NCBI RefSeq assembly: GCF_042408365.1
Contig: NZ_JBHOQJ010000094.1
Location: forward strand, 1 to 14,203
Source: Thermoflexus sp042408365
GTDB taxonomy: Bacteria > Chloroflexota > Anaerolineae > Thermoflexales > Thermoflexaceae
DNA: 14,203 bases
Direction of reading: 5' to 3'
Shown: positions 5,985 to 12,027 of the stretch, in pieces
Numbering within the stretch: the stretch's first letter is position 1
How the letters are laid out: every line of letters starts with the position of its first letter
Position numbers and translations under genes: made by a program
The notes under the pieces: model-generated
The model's input: the letters and a program-made list of their open reading frames with translations, nothing else
The model's database searches: none
What the model was told of the DNA's origin: nothing

Positions 5985-6578
5985 TCATCCCACCCCTCTT
6001 CCAGCGCCGGATGACGGCTCACCCAGCCATGGCAGGAACAGGATCCGCACCGCGTGATCCTCGGGCACGAAGGCCAACGAGGTGCCAGAGAAGATGTCCA
6101 CCACCACCTCAGGGTCGTAATCATAGCGAACGGGGACGCCGAGAGGAAGACACACGGGAGGGAGGGAAAGCGCTGTCCCGCGGACGGGACGCCCTCCGGT
6201 GCTCACCACGGGGCCGATCCGGACCTCGACCGCTCCTCGATCGAGATCGAAACGCACGATATATCGCCGCCACGCGTCCGGCCCTACCCGCAGGGTGTGG
6301 AGCATCAGGCGAATGGTGCGGCCTTCCGCCGCGGCCTGTTCGATGGCTTCCTTCACGGCCCGAGCGATCGCGCCGGGGTCCGGCGGATCGTCTGAGGGAT
6401 CGACCGCTCGATTCGGCTGCTCCAACCAGCGGGCGAATCGGGAGCCCAGGGCATCCGGCAACATCGCCGCGATCCCCGCCAGGGCCGGCCCGATGGCGCC
6501 CTGGGCGGCCTCCCACACCACATCGGGGAAGAACGTCGCTAAGGCGATGCCGGAGATGAAAGGCGCGAAGCCTTTCAT
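5985..6578 (-). CDS. Uncharacterised protein, YdjM/metal-dependent-hydrolase-like N-terminus
   Basis: A 197-aa protein. The first ~45 residues (MKGFAPFISGIALATFFPDV then a small-residue hydrophobic stretch ending in LPDALGSRFARWLE) resemble the membrane-anchored, metal-dependent hydrolase-like YdjM group, as found in many Chloroflexota. The rest has a region of helix (IARAVKEAIEQAAAEG) and beta-rich segments (RLMLHTLRVG, YIVRFDLDRGAVEVRIGPVV) with no catalytic motif I can name. I prefer ATG at 6578; GTG at 6608 is in frame and would add ten residues, and neither has a clear ribosome site. It lies 138 bp downstream of a glycosyltransferase on the same strand. Function is unknown. Confidence 0.7.
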   Translation of the reverse strand: MKGFAPFISGIALATFFPDVVWEAAQGAIGPALAGIAAMLPDALGSRFARWLEQPNRAVDPSDDPPDPGAIARAVKEAIEQAAAEGRTIRLMLHTLRVGPDAWRRYIVRFDLDRGAVEVRIGPVVSTGGRPVRGTALSLPPVCLPLGVPVRYDYDPEVVVDIFSGTSLAFVPEDHAVRILFLPWLGEPSSGAGRGVG

Positions 6579-6716
6579 GGCGAGGAAACGCGGCCGATTG
6601 AAACCCACCCAGATGGCGGGCCCGTTTTCAACCGATCGGTGCCCATGATGATGATAGACAGATGAGCACGGTCGCTGAGGGGGCTGGGGAACGAGGCGAT
6701 GCCGTGACGCCTCCCG

Positions 6717-7934
6717 TTATCGCCGGAGGATCTCCGCTCGATACAGGGCCTCGAGGGGGGCTAATGTCTGCGCCCAGTCGTAACGGGCCACGGCCAGGCG
6801 ACGGGCCGCTTCCCCCAGCGCCTTCCGACGAGCCGGGTCCTGCGCCAGGGCCACCATGGCCTCAGCGAACGCCTCCCCGTCGGCCAGCCAGACGTGTTCC
6901 CCATCCACCACGGACAACCCGTCGCATCCCATCGGGGTGCTGACGATGGCCTTCCCCATCGCCATCGCCTCCAGGATCTTCAAGCGGGTTCCCCCACCCG
7001 CCCGCAGGGGCGCCACGTAGACCGTGGCCCCTGCCAGATAGGGGCGCACATCGGGGACCTCCCCGACCACGTGGATGCCGGGGATCTCTTGAAGGCGACG
7101 CACGGCCGGGGAGGGACGGCGGCCGACCAAGTAGAGCCGAGCCTGGGACAGGGCGGCGCGCACCGTGGGCCAGACCGCGCGGGCCAGCCATAGGGCCGCA
7201 TCGATGTTCGGACGGTAATCCATGGATCCGGTGAACACAAAGGCGAGCTCGCCAAGGGGAAACGGCGCCACGGCCTCCGGGTGGAAGAACCCTGTATCCA
7301 CCCCGTTCGGGGCGACCACAGGCGGACGGACGGCCCCCAGGGCCTCCAAATCGCGGGCATCCAGCTCCGAGACTGCGACCACGTGATCCACCCGGCGCAC
7401 GATATGGGCTTCGTAGCGCCGCAGCCGGCGGGCCTGGATCCCCGAATAAAGCGCCCCCGGCCATCGCCGGGGATCCCTCCGATCCGCCTGGAACAACCGC
7501 TCCTGCAACCGATATTCCGCGTTCAGCTCGTCCAGCACCAGGATCGGTCGTGCCCGGAGAGGGACCTCCAGCAGATGCTCCACCGACCAAGCCATCTCAA
7601 GGCCTTCGATGTGGATGGCGCGAATCGGACGCTCCCGCAGCACCCGCCTGAGCCCTTCGATCAGGGCGGGCGTCCGATATCGGAAGGCCAGATCCGGTTG
7701 CGACGAGGCGACCAGCTGCCTGAGCCGGGCCCTGAGGGATCGCGGGCGCCAAGGGAAGAGAAAGATCTCCTGGGCCATGGATTGCCAGATCGCAGGCGGC
7801 TCATCGGCTCGCTCGGCGAGGGCCAGCACCACCACCGGTGCCAGCTGGGCCAGCCGCCGCAGCACGTGAAACGCCCGGATCGCTCCCCCTTTATTTGGAG
7901 GATCGGGAAGCTCGGGAACCAGAAACAGGATCAT
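6717..7934 (-). CDS. GT4-type glycosyltransferase (GT-B fold)
   Basis: A 405-aa sugar transferase, likely adding a hexose from a nucleotide-sugar to a surface or extracellular polysaccharide on the inner membrane face. The N-terminal acceptor domain begins with MILFLVPELPDPPNKGGAIR, including the GG loop typical of GT-B proteins. The linker has VSELDARDLE and VVAPNGVD (205-213). The C-terminal donor domain has FVFTGSMDYRPN (232-243), GEVPDVRPYLAGATVYVAPL and GGGTRLKILEAMAMGKAIVST, with E322 the nucleotide-sugar-binding glutamate. It resembles exosortase/sugar-transferase-associated GT4 proteins. Although the frame stays open upstream to 8240, inside the neighbouring gene, ATG at 7934 is chosen because similarity begins there; the ribosome site is weak. 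Confidence 0.88.
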   Translation of the reverse strand: MILFLVPELPDPPNKGGAIRAFHVLRRLAQLAPVVVLALAERADEPPAIWQSMAQEIFLFPWRPRSLRARLRQLVASSQPDLAFRYRTPALIEGLRRVLRERPIRAIHIEGLEMAWSVEHLLEVPLRARPILVLDELNAEYRLQERLFQADRRDPRRWPGALYSGIQARRLRRYEAHIVRRVDHVVAVSELDARDLEALGAVRPPVVAPNGVDTGFFHPEAVAPFPLGELAFVFTGSMDYRPNIDAALWLARAVWPTVRAALSQARLYLVGRRPSPAVRRLQEIPGIHVVGEVPDVRPYLAGATVYVAPLRAGGGTRLKILEAMAMGKAIVSTPMGCDGLSVVDGEHVWLADGEAFAEAMVALAQDPARRKALGEAARRLAVARYDWAQTLAPLEALYRAEILRR

Positions 7935-7942
7935 CGCCGCAG

Positions 7943-7961
7943 CTCGTTCATCCTCAACGAG
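7943..7961 (-). promoter_or_regulatory. Small hairpin just before the glycosyltransferase start
   Basis: CTCGTT and AACGAG form a 6-bp stem around a 7-nt loop GAGGATG (minus strand), ending 8 nt before the start codon at 7934. The loop displays a GAGG ribosome-site-like sequence, but 17 nt from the start, which is too far to serve it well. It may influence translation initiation. Confidence 0.3.
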
Positions 7962-7970
7962 AGGATCTTT

Positions 7971-8007
7971 GGGGTTTGGGGGCTGCCTTTGGCGGTCCCC
8001 AAACCCC
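7971..8007 (-). repeat. 37-nt hairpin between the two glycosyltransferase genes
   Basis: GGGGTTTGGGG (7971-7981) and CCCCAAACCCC (7997-8007) are an 11-bp perfect inverted repeat. The stem continues through G-T, C-G and T-G pairs to an apical GCC-TTT-GGC (7985-7993). On the minus strand it is followed by AAAGATCC, not a T-run, so intrinsic termination is unlikely. It could be an RNA processing/attenuation element or REP-like repeat. The size and apex equal those of the hairpin at 102-138. Confidence 0.65.
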
Positions 8008-8055
8008 CATAGGAGGGGAGAAGAAAGGGAAATTCGGATCCGCCTCCAGAGCCGT

Positions 8056-9174
8056 TCACCGGCCCAACACCCGGCGGTAGATCGCCCAGGTTTCCGCGGC
8101 TGCGCGATCCCAGGAGAACAGGGCGGCCCGCTCCTGGCCCTTCCGACGCATCCGCTCCCGCGCCTCCGCGTCCTCCAGGAGCGCTTCCATGGCCTCCGTC
8201 CAGCGGGATTCCTCCTCCGCTGGAAGGATGAGCCCGGCATCGCCGACCACTTCGGGCAATGCCCCCCGATCGCTGACGATCACGGGGGTGCCGCAGGCCA
8301 TCGCTTCCAGAGCGGGCAGGCCGAACCCTTCGTACAGCGAGGGGAAAACCAAGAAAGCCGCCCCGTTGTAGAGAGCCGCCAGGGTGAGATCATCGGGCCC
8401 CTCAACCCAGCGCAAACGATCGGTGATATGAAGACGGTGCGGCCACTCCAGGATCTCTTGATAAAGCCAGCCCCGCCGGCCGGCCAGAACCAGCGGCGGG
8501 GCCTCCGGGCGGCGATCCAACAGCCGGGCGTAAGCCCGCAACAACATGGGGAGGTTCTTCCTCGGCTCCCACGTCCCCACAAACAGGATGTATCCCGGCT
8601 TCAAGCCCAGGCGCCCCAAGGCTTCCTCTATCGTCTCTGAAGGAAGCGGTCGGTAGACCTCACTGGCTCCTTCGTAAACCACCGAGACCCGATCGGAAGG
8701 CAAACCGAAATAAGCCATGAGATCCGCCCGCGTGGTCTGGGAGACCGCGATGATATGGTCAGCCAGCCGGACCGCCTTCTCGATCTGCCCCGCATAATAG
8801 CGCCGGCTCTCCATGGTCATGAAGTCCGGGTATTTCAGAAAGTGCAGATCGTGGATGGTGATGACCCTGTGGAAGGAGCCGGAGAACGGGGGGATGAAGT
8901 CCGGGCTGTGGAGCAAGGAGACCCGCCGGATCGCCACCTCCAGCGGCCACGTCCGCTGCTCCCAACGGTGATGAGGAGGAGTCCAGACGTAAACCGTGCG
9001 CGTGTTGGGCGCGGCCACACGGGCGTTGGGATCCTTCCGGCTCTGGAAGATGAGCAAGCGGATTTCCGGATCATCGATCACCCGAGGGAGACGAGCGGCC
9101 AGTTCGAGGATGTATCGGGCGATGCCCTCTCGCCGATACGCCAGCAACCGGGCATCCAGTCCGATCCGTATCAT
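8056..9174 (-). CDS. GT4-type glycosyltransferase (mannosyltransferase-like)
   Basis: A 372-aa retaining glycosyltransferase of the GT-B fold. It begins MIRIGLDARLLAYRREGIAR, with the glycine loop for the acceptor side. TIHDLHFLKYP (106-116) gives the active-site-loop histidine H109. FVGTWEPRKNLPMLLRAY (198-215) provides the phosphate-binding R205/K206. The EX7E motif is at E282 and E290 in SLYEGFGLPALEAMACGTPV. These features match mannosyl- and related transferases of O-antigen and exopolysaccharide pathways; donor and acceptor cannot be read from sequence. ATG at 9174 has GGAGGG at about 10 nt upstream. The second glycosyltransferase follows 121 bp downstream across a hairpin, suggesting a shared pathway. 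Confidence 0.92.
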   Translation of the reverse strand: MIRIGLDARLLAYRREGIARYILELAARLPRVIDDPEIRLLIFQSRKDPNARVAAPNTRTVYVWTPPHHRWEQRTWPLEVAIRRVSLLHSPDFIPPFSGSFHRVITIHDLHFLKYPDFMTMESRRYYAGQIEKAVRLADHIIAVSQTTRADLMAYFGLPSDRVSVVYEGASEVYRPLPSETIEEALGRLGLKPGYILFVGTWEPRKNLPMLLRAYARLLDRRPEAPPLVLAGRRGWLYQEILEWPHRLHITDRLRWVEGPDDLTLAALYNGAAFLVFPSLYEGFGLPALEAMACGTPVIVSDRGALPEVVGDAGLILPAEEESRWTEAMEALLEDAEARERMRRKGQERAALFSWDRAAAETWAIYRRVLGR

Positions 9175-9229
9175 CGGAGACTCTACCCTCCTGGCTCAGG
9201 GGAATGGATCCCACAAGCCTGCTCTAGGA

Positions 9230-9301
9230 CACCCCTTGTGGGGGCAGGCCTTGTGCCTGCCCTGGAGCCCCGCGTCGGGCGCCCACAAGGGGTGCCCCTG
9301 C
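9230..9301. repeat. REP-like composite inverted repeat
   Basis: Outer 13-bp arms CACCCCTTGTGGG (9230-9242) and CCCACAAGGGGTG (9282-9294) are perfect complements. Inside them is a second stem GGGCAGGC (9242-9249) with GCCTGCCC (9255-9262) around a 5-nt loop, so the whole could fold as a branched cruciform. Another CCCACAAG copy lies at 9210-9217. The segment 9277-9301 matches 11954-11978 at 23 of 25 bases. It fills the gap between the sensor gene and the glycosyltransferase on the minus strand. Confidence 0.75.
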
Positions 9302-9314
9302 TATGGATCAAGCT

Positions 9315-11198
9315 CTATGACTCTTGCTCCGGCTCTACGGGTTTCGAGGGAGGAACTTCCTCCCCTGAAGCGCGGGCGGCCCGTCGCTCCATCTCGGACA
9401 GGACCATAGCGACCGCCTCGATAGCCGCCCGTTGCTTGCGATAAAGGTCCGATTCGCTCAGGGCCAGGCGTTGAGCGATCTCCCGGACTTTACGGCCCTG
9501 GATGAAGCGCAGCTCCAGCAGGTTGTAAAGCAACCACTCCGGAGCCGTCAACTTCCGCTCCCCGTCCGGCCGGAGCTGCTCGATGGCCTCCAATAGAACC
9601 GCCCGCAGGGCTCGGATCGGGTTGCCATCGTGCGCTTCGATCGCCTGCTGGACGATCCGCAGCTGCAGGAGGGGGCTCTGCAGGAGGCGGGGGCCACCCC
9701 AGTAGTGGGCCAGGGCCTCCTTCACCCAATGCGTGAACTCCGGGTGCTCGATGAGCGGCGCGGCGGAAGGCTCCTGCTCGGGCTGACGCAGGCGGCTGAC
9801 TTCTTCCGCAACTTTCTCCAGCGCGCTCAACGCTCGCTCCTGAAGCATCCGGTCCTCCAGGGCAGCCGCCGCGCGAGCCACCCACCCTTGAATGGTCTCC
9901 CGCAAGGTCTCCAGCGGGGCATCGTGAATGGGCTGGGCCACCGCGATCGCGCCCAGAAGGCGATCGTCCACGCGGCTCCTCAACGGCCACACCCAGAACC
10001 CATCGGCCGCGATCGGGCCGTCCGTCGAACGCTCCACGATGGAGAGCGTCTCCTCAATAGAGGCCCGTTCGATCGATCCGAAGGAGGCAACCGGCTCGAT
10101 CCCCGCCGGGGTGATCCGGACCACGAATCCGGTCGGGGAGCGGAGGGCCTCGCATATGAGCGCCAGGATCCCCTCCATGAACTGCCGGAGATCCCGGCTG
10201 GTGATCATCCCATCGCTCAGCCGGCGTATGCGAGCCAGCTCCGAGACATCCCGTCGGAGGAAAAGCCATTCGAAGAAGGGGCGGATCCAACCGCTGAGGA
10301 GCTCATAGCTCACAATGGCTACCGCAGCGACCAAGGGCAGGAGGAGGGCGAGCGGCAGGCCGAGGACGTGGCTCACCCGGCTGAGCCCGAACATCACGAG
10401 CACCACGAAGGTGGCCAGAACGGGCCCCCGGAGCAGGTAATCGATCCAGCGCTGCTTGATCACCCGATCGGGCACCAGCACATCCAGGTAACCCACCGCA
10501 TAGACCATGCCGAACAGCATGGTCCCAATGATCACATTGCTGAGAGCGACCAGGCCCCAGAACACTGCCGGGAAGGATGGAAGGGTGCGCCCGATCAGAA
10601 GCAGGTAGGGGAAGACCCCGATGGCAGGGGCGATCATGGTTGCCGTCAGATACATCATCCGCCGCCGATGGGTGGAGATCAGCGTCCGCCGGCGGGCCCG
10701 CCAGGCGTTCACCACCCCCCACGCCACCCCGCCGATGAAATAGACTAAAAAGAGGGGGAAGAGAGGGCCCGCCCACAGGTGGAAGGCGCGACCGTCCGCA
10801 GCCCCATCATGGACCAGCAGATCCGTTCCCAGGGCCAACAGAAACCAGACGATCCCCAGACCGTAGGCCCCCCGCACCGCCCACCGACGCCATGGGGAAA
10901 AAGAGCCCGTGCGCTCCAACAGCGCATCCGTGAGGTGCGCGTAGGCGGCCGGTGCGACGGCGATGCCTAACCATTGCAACCGCAACCAGCGCTCCGCCGC
11001 ACGGGGATCTCCAACGAAGAAGAGGACCAGATCACCCAGGTAGACGGTGAACACGGAGATCAGCAGCCAGGCCGCCCCTCGCGCGCTCCGGCTCCGGAAA
11101 TAATAAGCCAGGAGGTAGACCAAAAGGGAGAACGAGGCGATCAGTAGGGCGGCGACGATGATGAAATTGATCTGAATTAACAACTCCAGCGGTTCCAT
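9315..11198 (-). CDS. Multi-pass membrane sensor with GAF-like domain and C-terminal HTH
   Basis: A 627-aa protein. The N-terminal ~300 residues contain about nine hydrophobic helices (first LIQINFIIVAALLIASFSLL; others near 42-61, 74-93, 99-117, 133-157, 170-192, 194-217, 248-270, 271-292), resembling the 7TM sensor region of some histidine kinases. A cytoplasmic GAF-like domain follows (about 320-430), then a coiled-coil-prone stretch (430-460) and a helical C-terminal region. That region ends in an HTH-like segment (LLELRFIQGRKVREIAQRLA then LSESDLYRKQRAAIEAVA, about 550-598). No His-phosphoacceptor or ATPase domain is present, so it looks like a one-component, membrane-bound regulator. 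ATG at 11198 is 7 nt after the hydrolase stop; an in-frame TTG at 11228 would overlap that gene. Confidence 0.75.
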   Translation of the reverse strand: MEPLELLIQINFIIVAALLIASFSLLVYLLAYYFRSRSARGAAWLLISVFTVYLGDLVLFFVGDPRAAERWLRLQWLGIAVAPAAYAHLTDALLERTGSFSPWRRWAVRGAYGLGIVWFLLALGTDLLVHDGAADGRAFHLWAGPLFPLFLVYFIGGVAWGVVNAWRARRRTLISTHRRRMMYLTATMIAPAIGVFPYLLLIGRTLPSFPAVFWGLVALSNVIIGTMLFGMVYAVGYLDVLVPDRVIKQRWIDYLLRGPVLATFVVLVMFGLSRVSHVLGLPLALLLPLVAAVAIVSYELLSGWIRPFFEWLFLRRDVSELARIRRLSDGMITSRDLRQFMEGILALICEALRSPTGFVVRITPAGIEPVASFGSIERASIEETLSIVERSTDGPIAADGFWVWPLRSRVDDRLLGAIAVAQPIHDAPLETLRETIQGWVARAAAALEDRMLQERALSALEKVAEEVSRLRQPEQEPSAAPLIEHPEFTHWVKEALAHYWGGPRLLQSPLLQLRIVQQAIEAHDGNPIRALRAVLLEAIEQLRPDGERKLTAPEWLLYNLLELRFIQGRKVREIAQRLALSESDLYRKQRAAIEAVAMVLSEMERRAARASGEEVPPSKPVEPEQES

Positions 11199-11205
11199 CT
11201 GCTCA

Positions 11206-11934
11206 TCACGACCTGCAGATCTGCTCAAGCCATCGCTGGATACGTTGAATCATCACCCGACGGCGCCCGGTGTAGCGATGGTCACCACCATCGATGAGCG
11301 CCAGATCCGTGTTCAAACCCGCCCGATGATGCAGCGCCAGGCTGTGTCGATGGGGCACCACAGGGTCCGCCGTCCCATGGACGATCAGCATGGGGCGCGG
11401 TGAAAGGCGATCCACCACATCCACCGGTTGCGCCGTCCCCGCCTGGGCCCTCAGCTCCTCCCGCAAAGCCTCCACGCTCATTCCGTTCATAAAGCGAACC
11501 CAATCCGCCAGCATAGCATCATCCGGCGTCCAGGCCCGCAGATCGCTGACGGCGGAGAGGGTGATCAGGGCATAGACCCGGGGATCCTGAACCGCTGCCA
11601 ACACAGCAGCCCAGCCGCCGATGCTGTAGCCCAACAGGACCACGCGATGGCGATCCACGCTGGGCTGCGCCATCGCCCACCCGATCGCCGCCTGAACGTC
11701 CTCGACCAGGGTCGCAATGCGATAGGGGCCCTCGCTTCCCCAACAACCCCGGTAATGAAAGGCCAGCACGTTCCATCCAGCATCCCGCAGGACATCCGCC
11801 AGGTCCAGATTGAGCTCCACACCAGCGATCCCATGGGCCATCACCAAAGTCGGATGGGGGCCCGGCCCATCCGCTTGATAGAAACGGCCCAGCAATCGGT
11901 ATCCCTCGCTCTCCAAAACGACGCCGCTCAGCAT
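11206..11934 (-). CDS. Alpha/beta-fold hydrolase (serine esterase/peptidase-like)
   Basis: A 242-aa single-domain hydrolase acting on an ester or peptide-like bond. Motifs: VMAHGIAG (oxyanion strand-loop), HYRGCWGSEG, the nucleophile elbow LLGYSIGGW with S104, VHGTADPVV with D190, and GGDHRY with H219. This is a complete catalytic triad in the usual order. No signal peptide is visible, so it is probably cytoplasmic. ATG at 11934 fits the usual start of the family; ATG at 11949 is in frame but its first base is paired in the arm of an adjacent palindrome. Neither has a clear ribosome site. It is followed 7 nt later by the membrane sensor, suggesting an operon and perhaps a shared task. Substrate unknown. 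Confidence 0.88.
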   Translation of the reverse strand: MLSGVVLESEGYRLLGRFYQADGPGPHPTLVMAHGIAGVELNLDLADVLRDAGWNVLAFHYRGCWGSEGPYRIATLVEDVQAAIGWAMAQPSVDRHRVVLLGYSIGGWAAVLAAVQDPRVYALITLSAVSDLRAWTPDDAMLADWVRFMNGMSVEALREELRAQAGTAQPVDVVDRLSPRPMLIVHGTADPVVPHRHSLALHHRAGLNTDLALIDGGDHRYTGRRRVMIQRIQRWLEQICRS

Positions 11935-11948
11935 GGCTGCAACACCCA

Positions 11949-11979
11949 TGTAGGGGCACCCACAAGGGGTGCCCCTACA
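11949..11979. repeat. REP-like perfect palindrome
   Basis: Thirteen-base arms TGTAGGGGCACCC (11949-11961) and GGGTGCCCCTACA (11967-11979) enclose the loop ACAAG. It shares the 18-mer CCCACAAGGGGTGCCCCT exactly with 9282-9299, in the same orientation. It lies between the dehydrogenase terminator and the hydrolase start, and therefore covers the spot where the hydrolase promoter or leader should be. Confidence 0.8.
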
Positions 11980-11983
11980 AAGA

Positions 11984-12010
11984 TTGAAGAAACGGGCGCT
12001 GAAGCGCCCG
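11984..12010 (-). terminator. Intrinsic terminator of the aldehyde dehydrogenase gene
   Basis: On the minus strand, CGGGCGC-TTCA-GCGCCCG (12010 to 11993) forms a 7-bp GC-only stem directly followed by the T-rich TTTCTTC. It begins 17 nt after the dehydrogenase stop codon at 12028. Stem, loop and U-rich tail match a Rho-independent terminator, so the dehydrogenase unit probably ends here. Confidence 0.65.
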
Positions 12011-12027
12011 ACGGCGAACAGCGGCCC

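Noticed and set aside
6579..6719. An in-frame open stretch (with YHHHGHRSVENGPAIW) reaching from the YdjM-like gene back to the glycosyltransferase TAA, as if a readthrough fusion
   Set aside because: There is no start codon beyond GTG 6608 in this stretch, and sharing a frame has a one in three chance; GC-rich DNA has few stops. Nothing supports stop readthrough.
7935..8240. A 102-residue N-terminal extension of the 6717-7934 glycosyltransferase
   Set aside because: It overlaps the neighbouring gene, runs through the 37-nt hairpin, and its Arg/Pro/Gly-rich sequence is out-of-frame reading of the other glycosyltransferase; similarity starts at ATG 7934.
9210..9301. A CRISPR array, because CCCACAAG/CTTGTGGG modules recur
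   Set aside because: The modules alternate in orientation, are too short and irregularly spaced, and form palindromes rather than repeat-spacer units.
9630..10748. A 372-codon plus-strand frame opposite the sensor gene
   Set aside because: Composition is rich in His, Pro, Arg and Gln with no domain; the minus-strand frame gives consistent TM helices and an HTH.
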